Below are positions 8,569 through 16,731 of a DNA stretch of 37,776 bases, in pieces. Every line of letters starts with the position of its first letter. Position 1 is the stretch's first letter. Origin of the DNA: Cuspidothrix sp046080125. GTDB taxonomy: Bacteria > Cyanobacteriota > Cyanobacteriia > Cyanobacteriales > Nostocaceae. Below the pieces are notes generated by a model, which saw only the letters and a program-made list of their open reading frames with translations, made no database searches and was not told the DNA's origin. Position numbers and translations under genes: made by a program. The DNA lies in the NCBI GenBank assembly GCA_046080125.1, contig JBJTTJ010000242.1, positions 1 to 37,776 of the forward strand, given 5' to 3'.

Positions 8569-9345
8569 ATGGCTTTCTTTGATAGTTTTACCGATTCAAT
8601 CAAACAAAAGTGGTTGCAATTCTTCCAAGCTAATCGTGAATGGATTACGCTCCAGATGAATATTGAATCAGTTTCTACCCCCGATGGTGGCAAGCGCCCC
8701 TCTTCTTACCTCATCCTGGGAGTTGTGAATGCTCTGGAGCCAAAATTAGCCCAGCTAATGTTCCCCTTTGCCAAACTGAATCCAAATGCGGATACTTTGA
8801 TTGAAGTTCTGGATTTACATTTTGACCCAGATATTACCCTTGGCAATCGTCTTAGCCCGACCGGCAAACCGGAAATCTACTTGCGTGAATCGGGTGTGCA
8901 AAATAGAGGTCAAGGTCAGGGAGAATCTTTACCCCCACAGGGTGCGGTTAATCAAGTGGCACTAGGATCACCCCAGGCGGATTGGGGGGCAATCAATGAT
9001 GATGACCTAGGTAATAGGTCTTTAGGACGGAAAGATATTAGCGATGATTCACAACGAGTGGGTGATTTCAGTAATGTTTCTTTTAATTCCATGTCTTTAA
9101 ATAATGACGGAGATGGATTTAATCCTCTGACTTCAGGTGGTGAAGATGCTTTTATCGCTCTGAATCTGTCTGAAGATAATTCCTTTGATGAACTGAATAC
9201 ATCAGCAGAAAATGGTTTTGATGATGTAGTTTCCGATATCTGGGGTGATGAAACATCTTTACTCAATGGTGAAGACAATATGGAAGAACTGCCATCTGCG
9301 GTTTTTAATGCATCAGAAATGGCTCGTCTCTTCCCCAACAATTAA
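8569..9345 (+). CDS. DUF5331-like protein between chlL and chlN
   Basis: A 258-residue protein of unknown function. The first ~110 residues are ordered (MAFFDSFTDSIKQKWLQFF..., ending near GKPEIYLRESG) and correspond to what I recall as DUF5331, encoded between chlL and chlN in many cyanobacteria. The remainder is low-complexity, rich in Asp, Asn, Ser and Gly and strongly acidic, with repeated short patterns such as DD, SFDEL and GFDDV, and ends in a more hydrophobic SEMARLFPNN. It starts 26 bases after chlL, so co-transcription is likely. The conserved position suggests a role with dark chlorophyll synthesis, but this is only context. Confidence 0.85.
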   Translation: MAFFDSFTDSIKQKWLQFFQANREWITLQMNIESVSTPDGGKRPSSYLILGVVNALEPKLAQLMFPFAKLNPNADTLIEVLDLHFDPDITLGNRLSPTGKPEIYLRESGVQNRGQGQGESLPPQGAVNQVALGSPQADWGAINDDDLGNRSLGRKDISDDSQRVGDFSNVSFNSMSLNNDGDGFNPLTSGGEDAFIALNLSEDNSFDELNTSAENGFDDVVSDIWGDETSLLNGEDNMEELPSAVFNASEMARLFPNN

Positions 9346-9363
9346 TTATTGAAAGCAGAATTG

Positions 9364-9441
9364 AGGTGACAGGTGACAGGTGACGGGGAATAAACCACAA
9401 GGAAATAAATAACCCAATCACCAATCACCAATCCCCAATTC
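9364..9441. repeat. heptanucleotide repeats between the linker gene and chlN
   Basis: Two short heptamer arrays: AGGTGAC three times at 9364-9384, and CCAATCA, CCAATCA, CCAATCC, CCAATTC at 9414-9441. The second resembles the CCCCAAT class of short tandem repeats of heterocystous cyanobacteria. They occupy most of the 133-base gap. Confidence 0.75.
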
Positions 9442-9478
9442 CCTGCCCTGTGTAAAAATCTATGGGAGAATTATAAAT

Positions 9479-10882
9479 ATGACCGTTGCTCAAGAACCAC
9501 CAGCTTTAAATTTTGAATGTGAAACTGGCAATTATCACACCTTTTGCCCAATTAGTTGTGTTGCTTGGTTATATCAAAAAATTGAAGATAGTTTCTTTTT
9601 AGTTATTGGCACGAAAACCTGTGGATATTTTCTGCAAAATGCGATGGGGGTAATGATTTTTGCTGAACCCCGCTATGCAATGGCTGAGTTGGAAGAAGGT
9701 GATATTTCTGCCCAGTTAAATGATTATCAAGAATTAAAAAGATTGTGTGAGCAAATTAAACGCGATCGCAATCCTAGTGTAATTGTTTGGATTGGCACTT
9801 GTACCACCGAAATTATTAAAACTGATTTGGAAGGTTTAGCTCCCAAATTAGAAGCAGAACTTGGTATTCCTATTGTTGTCGCTCGTGCTAACGGACTCGA
9901 CTACGCATTTACCCAAGGGGAGGACACTGTGTTAGCCGCTATGGCTAATCGTTGTCCTGAAAAAGCTCCAGGATCGGAAACTGAAAAAGGCGAGCGTAAC
10001 GCCATTCAGAAACTGCTACATTTCGGTAAGAAAAAAGAAGACGTAGCCCAAGAAGAATCAGAATATGTAGATCATCCCCCTTTGGTTTTATTCGGTTCTT
10101 TACCCGATCCAGTTGTCACCCAATTAACCCTAGAATTGAAGAAACAAGGTATTAAAGTTTCTGGTTGGCTACCTGCAAAACGGTTTACAGAATTACCTGT
10201 TTTAGCAGAAGGTTATTATGTAGTAGGAGTGAATCCTTTTTTAAGTCGCACTGCTACAACTTTAATGCGAAGAAAGAAATGTAAATTAATTGGCGCACCA
10301 TTCCCCATTGGTCCAGATGGAACACGGGCTTGGGTTGAAAAAATTTGTTCTGTATTTGGTATTACACCCAAAGGTTTAGATGAAAGAGAAGCACAGATTT
10401 GGGAAAATCTAGAGGATTACGTGCAATTAATTCGCGGTAAATCTGTTTTTTTCATGGGCGATAATTTATTGGAAATCTCTCTAGCTCGCTTCTTGGTTCG
10501 CTGTGGAATGACTGTTCAAGAGATCGGTATTCCTTACATGGATAAACGCTATCAAGCTGCTGAATTAGCTTTACTAGAAAAGACTTGTCAGGAAATGGGT
10601 GTTCCCTTACCAACTATTGTAGAAAAGCCAGATAATTATAATCAAGTTCAACGTATTTATGAGTTGAAACCTGATTTGGTGATTACTGGTATGGCTCACG
10701 CAAATCCTCTGGAAGCACGGGGAATTAATACTAAATGGTCGGTAGAATTTACCTTTGCACAGATTCATGGTTTTGGTAATGCGCGTGATGTTTTGGAGTT
10801 GGTAACTCGTCCTTTACGTCGTAATAATAACTTGAAGGATTTGGGTTGGGATAAGTTGGTTAGGGAGGAAGCAAAGGTTTAG
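9479..10882 (+). CDS. chlN: light-independent protochlorophyllide reductase subunit N
   Basis: With ChlB forms the catalytic heterotetramer of dark-operative protochlorophyllide reductase, homologous to NifDK. It binds protochlorophyllide and a [4Fe-4S] cluster bridging the subunits. The 467-residue product has the three expected cluster cysteines: C23 (HTFCPISC), C48 (TKTCGYF) and C108 (WIGTCTTE). A charged stretch around 165-200 (SETEKGERNAIQKLLHFGKKKEDVAQEESEY begins it) looks like a family-variable insert. GGGAGAA at 9464-9470 is a ribosome binding site eight bases before the ATG. Expression is probably with chlL and the linker gene. Confidence 0.98.
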   Translation: MTVAQEPPALNFECETGNYHTFCPISCVAWLYQKIEDSFFLVIGTKTCGYFLQNAMGVMIFAEPRYAMAELEEGDISAQLNDYQELKRLCEQIKRDRNPSVIVWIGTCTTEIIKTDLEGLAPKLEAELGIPIVVARANGLDYAFTQGEDTVLAAMANRCPEKAPGSETEKGERNAIQKLLHFGKKKEDVAQEESEYVDHPPLVLFGSLPDPVVTQLTLELKKQGIKVSGWLPAKRFTELPVLAEGYYVVGVNPFLSRTATTLMRRKKCKLIGAPFPIGPDGTRAWVEKICSVFGITPKGLDEREAQIWENLEDYVQLIRGKSVFFMGDNLLEISLARFLVRCGMTVQEIGIPYMDKRYQAAELALLEKTCQEMGVPLPTIVEKPDNYNQVQRIYELKPDLVITGMAHANPLEARGINTKWSVEFTFAQIHGFGNARDVLELVTRPLRRNNNLKDLGWDKLVREEAKV

Positions 10883-10918
10883 GTTTTATAGGTTTTTAAA
10901 AGTTTTCTTCGGCATTTT

Positions 10919-10947
10919 GGGCGGGCTTTTTAGTTCGTCCTTTTTTT
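10919..10947 (+). terminator. candidate intrinsic terminator after chlN
   Basis: GGGCG (10919-10923) can pair with CGTCC (10936-10940), one pair being G-U, around a 12-base loop, and seven T residues follow (10941-10947). It begins 37 bases after the chlN stop. The stem is short, so it may be weak. Confidence 0.5.
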
Positions 10948-11008
10948 GTTTGTCTCATTTTTATTTTCTCACGCACGGACGCAGAGAGATATATTGTAAT
11001 TATAGTTT

Positions 11009-12436
11009 TTATCTACTTTTTCTCAGTCTAATTTTGGTTAGCAATTCATCTTTAATACGGTTCAAAATTGAAGTTTCATCTAATGTTGATAAAATTTGAC
11101 TAACTACGGCTTTTGGTCCATTTGGTCCCCAGGTTGCGCCATTTGCTAAATAGGTTTTGGTAATTTGTCCAATACTGTATGACGATACCCCTGCTACTCC
11201 TGCTTGAGTGATAGCTATAGATAAATAGGGGGCAATTGTCACTCCTACTGTTGCTGTGGTGGAGATACCCAGCAAAGTTTTTAAACCACTTAAACCCAAA
11301 TTTGCTAATAGTTCACTAGCACTGATACCACCCATACTCAGGGCAATTTTTTGCAATAATTTGACAGCACCTGTTTCTGTCATGGGGATACCATAAAGTT
11401 TAGATAAACCTAAAATTAAAGCAATATCAACAATTACAGCACTTAATACATCCACTGCTGTAACAGGATTAAGAGCGATCGCTAATGCTTTCGTAATAAC
11501 TGATTTCCAAATTAATTGATTAGCATTTTCTTCTCTAATGATCAATTTCCGCCGTACCAATTGTTCATTGACATTATCAGCATAAAGCATAGTATTTAAA
11601 GCCACTAATGCCTTACCTTCACGATGGAGAATTTCCAAAATTTTTAGTTTTAATTCATCAACTTGGGATTGGCCTTTTTGTAACTTTATACTTCTAGTTC
11701 CATCAGGAAGTTGTACCGCAATTTTCACCAGTGGAGAAGCTGCGGCCATGACAATTTCTGCCGGTGAAAGTAATTCCCGGACTCTATCATCCCGAATTTT
11801 TTCGTAAATTGTAATTCTATCAGTTTCGGGATATTGATCAACCTTATTAAATACTAAAATTATTGGTTTACCTACTTCTCGTAATTGGGATAAGGCTATT
11901 TTTTCAATTTTAGTCATGTCTCCCGAAATCACAAATAGAATCAAATCAGCTTGTTTAGCGATTTGTTCAGCTAAAGCTGCGCGAGTTTCCCCATCTACTT
12001 CATCTAATCCTGGGGTATCAATTAATTCTATTTGGGATTGACCATTTAATGTAGCTTTTAAAGTTCCTAAAGCTTCTTGACTAATACTCCAATTTACCGT
12101 TTGTGCATCACGGGTAACACCATGTAAAGGTCCAGTAACAAAGACTTCTTGTCCAACCAAAGCATTAAGAAGAGAAGATTTACCACGTCCCACTAAACCA
12201 AAAGCAGCTATTTGTACTACCATGCTTTCTAACTTATCTAGCATAGTTTCTAAATCCTTAATTTCCATTTCTAACCCTGATTTTTCCGCAGTAGAAAGAT
12301 CCAGATTATTAACTAAATTTTGCAGTGCTGTTTTAGCTTGTTTATAGTTCAGTTCTGCTTGAATATCATCAAAGGTAAAAATGGCGTTATCTAATTCTTC
12401 TTCCCAATTAGGGATAGATTCAGGGATAGTATTCAT
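11009..12436 (-). CDS. Era-like GTPase with C-terminal DUF697 domain
   Basis: A 475-residue GTPase if the ATG at 12436 is used; the frame is open to a TTG at 12466. An N-terminal helical part (1-75) is followed by a TRAFAC/Era-like G domain with G1 GLVGRGKS (80-87), G3 DTPG (140-143) and G4 NKVD (197-200). The C-terminal half is hydrophobic with several possible membrane-associated helices (AIALNPVTAVDVLSAVIVDIALILGL and later), as in DUF697 proteins, which are common and multicopy in filamentous cyanobacteria. The cellular role is unknown; membrane-linked GTPase function is inferred. Its upstream region carries several palindromes. Confidence 0.88.
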   Translation of the reverse strand: MNTIPESIPNWEEELDNAIFTFDDIQAELNYKQAKTALQNLVNNLDLSTAEKSGLEMEIKDLETMLDKLESMVVQIAAFGLVGRGKSSLLNALVGQEVFVTGPLHGVTRDAQTVNWSISQEALGTLKATLNGQSQIELIDTPGLDEVDGETRAALAEQIAKQADLILFVISGDMTKIEKIALSQLREVGKPIILVFNKVDQYPETDRITIYEKIRDDRVRELLSPAEIVMAAASPLVKIAVQLPDGTRSIKLQKGQSQVDELKLKILEILHREGKALVALNTMLYADNVNEQLVRRKLIIREENANQLIWKSVITKALAIALNPVTAVDVLSAVIVDIALILGLSKLYGIPMTETGAVKLLQKIALSMGGISASELLANLGLSGLKTLLGISTTATVGVTIAPYLSIAITQAGVAGVSSYSIGQITKTYLANGATWGPNGPKAVVSQILSTLDETSILNRIKDELLTKIRLRKSR

Positions 12437-12476
12437 GGTGATATTGAATAAGATTTGAACGGACAATTTCGTAGTC

Positions 12477-12510
12477 AGGACTTAAGTCCTCAAATCAGGA
12501 ATAAATTCCT
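12477..12510. repeat. two 14-base palindromes 20 bases apart upstream of the GTPase gene
   Basis: AGGACTTAAGTCCT (12477-12490) and AGGAATAAATTCCT (12497-12510) share AGGA-N6-TCCT, each with complementary outer arms, and their centres are exactly 20 bases apart. They lie 41-74 bases upstream of the GTPase ATG. They could be tandem operator half-sites on one face of the helix, or a dispersed palindromic repeat; the sequence alone does not decide. Confidence 0.55.
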
Positions 12511-12542
12511 TACAATCCCCTAATTTTCTCACATACATGATC

Positions 12543-12585
12543 TACAGAATATAATCTGTAATATGGTATACAAAATCTGAGTATA
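12543..12585. promoter_or_regulatory. two further inverted repeats upstream of the GTPase gene
   Basis: TACAGA-N6-TCTGTA at 12543-12560 and TATAC-N9-GTATA at 12567-12585 lie 107-149 bases upstream of the GTPase start. They have the size of transcription-factor sites. No known regulator motif was recognised. Confidence 0.35.
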
Positions 12586-12889
12586 TAGTAGAAAAATAAG
12601 ATTTGTCTTGATCCCTGTGGTGTAGAAGAAGATATATCTAAAGAGAGACTTCAGGAGTAAACAAATCAATTCTTAATCCTATTCATCTTTTAATCGGTGG
12701 CTATTATATGAATTTTGCTCGATAACTGTCCGATTCTGACAAAAATCAAAACCTATTTCATCAAAAATTCACATAAATTCCGGCTTACTGATAAATATCT
12801 GTAGGCTATAATTCATAAAGGGTTTAACTTCTATCTTTACTTTTAAATTGATGCTATCTGAACTTCAGTTTGTAAAAAAGGATGCAGGG

Positions 12890-13069
12890 TTATTTTTCTG
12901 CTAATACCTGAATTAATTTCCATTTTCTAAAAATACCAATTAAGCGTTCATTGGTTAATAAACCTAGCTCTAGTTCAGGACTAACCCAAGCATAACTATT
13001 AAGAGGAACATCTACAACTTTTTGAAATCGCTTTCCCCAATGAAAAGTTTCAAAAGTCAGTAACAACAA
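12890..13069 (-). pseudogene. 59-codon coding remnant or small gene, family unknown
   Basis: The minus strand reads as protein-like sequence without stops, beginning after in-frame TTG codons at 13069/13066 and including FETFHWGKRFQKVVDVPLN, SYAWVSPELELGLLTNERL and IGIFRKWKLIQVLAEK, then TAA at 12890-12892. Residue composition (Trp, Arg, Lys, Glu, Gly placed as in a folded domain) is unlike random AT-rich translation. There is no ATG or GTG start, and an in-frame TAA lies a few codons upstream of 13081. It therefore looks like the 3' end of a gene that lost its 5' part, though a TTG-initiated small gene is possible. I do not recognise the family. Confidence 0.5.
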
Positions 13070-13226
13070 AGCTTTATTACCATGTATGATAGTTTATGTT
13101 CACACTGTAGAGTATTTATGTGTTTTTTCTTTACAAATAAGTTATTTATATAGTAGAATACTTGTTGATAAGTATAAATTATTTATCATCAATAAAAATA
13201 AAATAATTACCAATACATTAAATCAG

Positions 13227-14321
13227 ATGCGCTCCTTTGCTTCCTTACAAACTCTCTTGATTTATGGACTCAGTGGACCAATTATCGCCCTCAATATCTG
13301 GCTACTATCTTTATTGTTTCGTTTTTTCCAAAATCCTATTACTATACTGAGTATTGCGGCAATTTTAGCCTTTTTACTCAATTACCCAGTTAAATTATTT
13401 GAGAGAATTAGGGTCAAGCGTATTAGAGCAGTAAGTATTGTTTTAATACTTACTTTAGCTATATTTATTGTTTCCGGTCTTACCCTCGTACCCATGTTAA
13501 TAGATCAAACCATTCAGCTTTTAAATAAGATTCCGGATTGGTTAGCGACTAGTCAAGCCAATTTAGATCATTTAGAGAGTTTAGCAAAGCAGCGACGATT
13601 AGCCATAGATTTAAAACTGATTACAAACCAAATTAACGGAAATATTCAGAATTTAGTGCAACAAATAGCTTCCGGGGCAGTAGGATTTGCCGGTACATTA
13701 TTATCAGGACTATTAAATGTCATATTGGTCATAGTTCTCGCCTTTTATATGCTAATATATGGCGATCGCGTTTGGACTGGACTCATCAATCTCCTACCAT
13801 CTAACATTGGTATTCCTTTTAGCAAGTCCTTACGATTAAATTTCCAAAACTTTTTTCTTAGCCAACTACTACTAGGACTGTTTACAATCCTATCCCTAAC
13901 ACCAATATTTTTATTTCTCAGAGTCCCCTTTGCCTTATTATTTGCCATTATCATTGGTATTTCTGGACTTATTCCCGTAGTTGGTGCAACCCTAGGTATT
14001 GGTCTAGTAACCTTATTGATATTAATCCAAAATTGGTGGTTAGCCTTCCCAGTCGCTACAATAGCCATTATCATGCAACAAATTAAAGATAATCTCCTAG
14101 CCCCAAAATTAATGGGTAATTTTATTGGACTCAACCCCCTATGGATTTTTATCGCTATTTTAATGGGATTTGAAATCGCCGGTTTATTAGGAACACTCGT
14201 GGCCGTACCCATAGCTGGAACTATCAAAGGTACATTCGATGCCATCACAACCAGTAACCATAGTGATTTTATTTCCCATCTTCGCGGTAATTACGACTCA
14301 GAAATACCAAAAGAAGAATGA
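13227..14321 (+). CDS. AI-2E transporter/PerM family membrane protein
   Basis: A 364-residue membrane protein, second AI-2E/PerM-type member in the window. The frame is open back to 13086, but those codons translate to an irregular AT-driven sequence; the ATG at 13227 (MRSFASLQTLLIYGLSGP) gives a normal length and N-terminus. It has early helices (about 8-45 and 70-100), a central amphipathic region (NKIPDWLATSQANLDHLESL) and C-terminal helices with GISGLIPVVGATLGIGL. A KDNLLAPKLMGNFIGLNP segment is typical of the family. Likely an exporter or channel-like transporter of unknown substrate. Confidence 0.88.
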   Translation: MRSFASLQTLLIYGLSGPIIALNIWLLSLLFRFFQNPITILSIAAILAFLLNYPVKLFERIRVKRIRAVSIVLILTLAIFIVSGLTLVPMLIDQTIQLLNKIPDWLATSQANLDHLESLAKQRRLAIDLKLITNQINGNIQNLVQQIASGAVGFAGTLLSGLLNVILVIVLAFYMLIYGDRVWTGLINLLPSNIGIPFSKSLRLNFQNFFLSQLLLGLFTILSLTPIFLFLRVPFALLFAIIIGISGLIPVVGATLGIGLVTLLILIQNWWLAFPVATIAIIMQQIKDNLLAPKLMGNFIGLNPLWIFIAILMGFEIAGLLGTLVAVPIAGTIKGTFDAITTSNHSDFISHLRGNYDSEIPKEE

Positions 14322-14380
14322 ATAATTAATGGGTAATGGGTAATTGTCATTCCTTCTTTCTTCCTCCTGAACTACTGTAC

Positions 14381-14399
14381 GGACGAACAGCCATTCACC
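14381..14399. repeat. degenerate copy of the GGGCGAACAGCCGTTCGCC palindrome
   Basis: GGACGAACAGCCATTCACC differs from the palindrome core at 19506-19524 at three of 19 positions, all G to A on this strand, which break the pairing. It looks like a decayed copy. Confidence 0.6.
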
Positions 14400-14400
14400 C

Positions 14401-14428
14401 TGAACTATTGAACTACTGAACTCCTGAC
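14401..14428 (+). repeat. 8-base tandem repeat directly before scpA
   Basis: TGAACTAT, TGAACTAC and TGAACTCC are followed by TGACTATG, which carries the scpA ATG at 14430 just past its centre. The repeat replaces the place where a Shine-Dalgarno sequence would be, and none is visible. Confidence 0.6.
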
Positions 14429-14429
14429 T

Positions 14430-15218
14430 ATGAATGCAACTGAATTATTAGAAACCATTACACAACTAATTTCCCAGGCGGAACAAGGGGAAATTGACCC
14501 TTGGGACGTGCGCGTTATCGAAGTAATTGATCATTACTTACAATTAATGTCGAAACAAGTAACTATTAGAGGTTATGAAAGCGACTTATCTCAATCTGGA
14601 CAGGCTTTTTTATCAGCATCAATGCTTGTATTATTTAAAGCTAATACATTAATGCAGCTATCAACAGTATATAACACTCAAGAAGAAGTCGTACATGATA
14701 CACTATTAGACATTGAAAATGGATTATTGTATCCCGCCCATCGCTTGCAACTAGAACAACAGCTACGTCGTCGTCCGGTAGCCATGCCTCCATCAAAACG
14801 TCGCGTAACTTTACAAGAGTTAATAAACCAGTTGCAAATAATGGCAACTCAACTAAAACTCGTACAAACAGACAAAAAACCCAAACCGCCCAAGCGTCAG
14901 TCCAGTGTGCAGACCATGCGGGAAGCCCTAGAGTTAGCACACCAAGAAAACTTAACGGAGGTCGCGTTAGAACTGGAACAGGTGTTACATCGTGCTACCC
15001 AAGACCAAAATTTAGAGAAACAATGTTGGAATCTTGAACAACTGATAGATTTGTGGATACAGACCAAAAAACCAAATCAAGATGGCTCTCATCACGAATC
15101 AAAACAGGGTACTTTAGTCAGTGTATTTTGGGCGTTACTACTACTCTCGGCTCAATCTAAAGTTGAGCTATTTCAGCAAGGATTTTACCAAGAAATTCAA
15201 ATTTGTCTACCCGCCTAG
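14430..15218 (+). CDS. scpA: segregation and condensation protein A
   Basis: Kleisin subunit that bridges the SMC dimer and ScpB in bacterial condensin and acts in chromosome compaction and segregation. The 262-residue product has the N-terminal SMC-binding region (LLETITQLISQAEQGEIDPWDVRVIEVIDHYL begins near residue 5), with the IDPWDV motif at about 22-27 typical of ScpA. A variable, Lys/Pro-rich middle (TDKKPKPPKRQSS) and a C-terminal winged-helix-like part (FWALLLLSAQSKVELFQQGFYQEI) follow. scpB and smc are not in the window. Initiation lacks a Shine-Dalgarno match. Confidence 0.9.
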   Translation: MNATELLETITQLISQAEQGEIDPWDVRVIEVIDHYLQLMSKQVTIRGYESDLSQSGQAFLSASMLVLFKANTLMQLSTVYNTQEEVVHDTLLDIENGLLYPAHRLQLEQQLRRRPVAMPPSKRRVTLQELINQLQIMATQLKLVQTDKKPKPPKRQSSVQTMREALELAHQENLTEVALELEQVLHRATQDQNLEKQCWNLEQLIDLWIQTKKPNQDGSHHESKQGTLVSVFWALLLLSAQSKVELFQQGFYQEIQICLPA

Positions 15219-15401
15219 GGGTAGTGGAGGGTCAGGGGCACACAGGAGAGTTATATTTTTAGCTCTTTCTTCTTTCTTCTTTCTTCTTCCTCCTGGACTC
15301 CTGATAGCGAAGCGTGGCGAAACCATACTTCTGAACTCCTACCTCTTCCCAATTAAATTCAAAAGTAAACTGGCTTGTGTTTAAGGAAAAATTTTTGAAC
15401 T
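15219..15401. repeat. repeat-rich spacer with TCTTTCT heptamers
   Basis: (TCTTTCT)3 plus TCTTCCT lies at 15264-15291. It is followed by CTCCTG units and, near 15303-15326, an AGCGAAGCGTGGCGAAACCAT segment of the kind dispersed in Nostoc-type genomes. No gene is supported. Confidence 0.6.
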
Positions 15402-16571
15402 ATGAAAGCAATGATTCTGGCTGCGGGAAAGGGTACACGTATCCGTCCTATAACGTATACAATTCCTAAACCCATGATTCCGATCCTGCAAAAGCCAGTG
15501 ATGGAATTTTTATTAGAGTTATTGCGTCAACATGGCTTTACCGAAATCATGGTCAATGTTAGCCATTTAGCGGAGGAAATAGAAAGTTATTTCCGTGATG
15601 GTCAACGTTTTGGCGTGCAGATTGCCTATTCCTTTGAAGGTAAAATTGATGATGATGGTAAACTTGTGGGAGAAGCCATAGGTTCGGCTGGAGGTATGCG
15701 TCGGATTCAAGATTTTTCACCGTTTTTTGATGATACCTTTGTTGTATTGTGTGGTGATGCTTTAATTGATTTAGATTTAAGTGCGGCAGTTAAGTGGCAT
15801 AAATCCAAAGGTTCAATAGCAACAGTCATCACTAAATCAGTTCCCAGAGAAGAAGTCTCTAGCTATGGCGTAGTAGTTACTGACGACGATAACCGCATTC
15901 AAGCCTTTCAAGAAAAACCAACCGTTGCAGAAGCTCTTAGCACTAATATCAATACAGGTATTTATATTTTTGAACCTCAAGTGTTTGAATATATACCCTC
16001 TGGAGTGGAATATGATATTGGTAGCCAATTATTTCCCCAACTGGTGGCGGATAACGCGCCTTTTTATGCCATTCCCATGGATTTTGAATGGGTAGATATA
16101 GGTAAAGTTCCCGATTATTGGCGGGCAATTCGGGGAGTTCTCTCAGGAGAAATTAAAAATGTGCAAATTCCTGGTAATCAAGTTGCTCCCGGTATTTTCA
16201 CTGGGTTAAATGTATCTGTAAACTGGGATAAAGTTGATATCACAGGTCCTGTTTATATTGGGGGGATGACCAAAATTGAAGATGGAGCAAAAATCATTGG
16301 TCCAGCAATGATTGGTCCTAATTGCTGGATCTGTAATGGGGCTACAGTAGACAACAGTGTAATTTTTGAATGGTCGCGTTTAGCGCCAGGAGTCCGCTTG
16401 GTAGATAAACTGGTGTTTGGACGTTATTGTGTAGATAAGACAGGAGCGTCCATTGATGTCCAAGCTGCGGCCTTAGATTGGCTGATTACCGATGCACGTC
16501 AAACTCCACCTTTAGAAACCCCTTTAGAACATAAAGCGATCGCCGAATTGCTAGGAACAAATTCAATTTAG
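15402..16571 (+). CDS. sugar-nucleotide pyrophosphorylase (mannose-1-phosphate guanylyltransferase-like)
   Basis: Transfers a nucleoside monophosphate from NTP to a sugar 1-phosphate, making an NDP-sugar for polysaccharide or glycoconjugate synthesis. The 389-residue product has the nucleotidyltransferase signature LAAGKGTRIRP followed by IPKPMIP (residues 6-27), the metal/sugar site CGDALIDLDL and the EKP motif (about 175). Its C-terminal left-handed beta-helix repeats contain GPVYIGGMTKIEDGAKIIG and GPAMIGPNCWICNGA. This layout resembles GDP-mannose and related pyrophosphorylases; nucleotide and sugar specificity cannot be read here. The TAG stop merges directly into a TTGTCAG repeat array. 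Confidence 0.88.
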   Translation: MKAMILAAGKGTRIRPITYTIPKPMIPILQKPVMEFLLELLRQHGFTEIMVNVSHLAEEIESYFRDGQRFGVQIAYSFEGKIDDDGKLVGEAIGSAGGMRRIQDFSPFFDDTFVVLCGDALIDLDLSAAVKWHKSKGSIATVITKSVPREEVSSYGVVVTDDDNRIQAFQEKPTVAEALSTNINTGIYIFEPQVFEYIPSGVEYDIGSQLFPQLVADNAPFYAIPMDFEWVDIGKVPDYWRAIRGVLSGEIKNVQIPGNQVAPGIFTGLNVSVNWDKVDITGPVYIGGMTKIEDGAKIIGPAMIGPNCWICNGATVDNSVIFEWSRLAPGVRLVDKLVFGRYCVDKTGASIDVQAAALDWLITDARQTPPLETPLEHKAIAELLGTNSI

Positions 16572-16731
16572 TCAGTTGTCAGTTGTCAGTTGTCAGTTGT
16601 CAGTTGTCAGTTGTCAGTTGTCAAGCCACTTTTGACTTTTGACTTTTGACTTCCGCTTTGCGGCGGTTGTCAGTTGTTGGTTGTTTTTCTTAACCACTAA
16701 CCACTAATAACTGACCACTAACCATCAACTA
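16571..16731. repeat. compound heptanucleotide repeat tract (TTGTCAG, ACTTTTG, AACCACT)
   Basis: TTGTCAG runs for about 7.5 units at 16571-16623 and begins with the last base of the preceding stop codon. ACTTTTG follows three times at 16628-16648, then a small CCGCTTTGCGG palindrome, then degenerate TTGTCAGTTGTTGG and AACCACT-like units into the end of speA. TTGTCAG is, from memory, the STRR2 class described from heterocystous cyanobacteria. Confidence 0.92.

Larger units (their letters stand above)
12437..13226. other. 790-base intergenic region between the GTPase and the second AI-2E-type gene
   Basis: Divergent promoter region. From the GTPase side it holds the tandem palindromes (12477-12510), two more inverted repeats (12543-12585), about 300 bases of AT-rich sequence in which I see nothing definite, a minus-strand coding remnant (12890-13069) and an AT-rich leader before the ATG at 13227. 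Confidence 0.6.

Noticed and set aside
8952..9341. Long minus-strand reading frame opposite the linker gene
   Set aside because: It is the mirror of the acidic low-complexity tail, with a Ser-rich translation that has no domain character.
13086..13226. N-terminal extension of the second AI-2E-type protein
   Set aside because: The extra 47 codons are AT-driven and unlike the family; the ATG at 13227 gives a normal N-terminus.
16571..16731. CRISPR array
   Set aside because: The repeat is a continuous 7-base tandem array without spacers.
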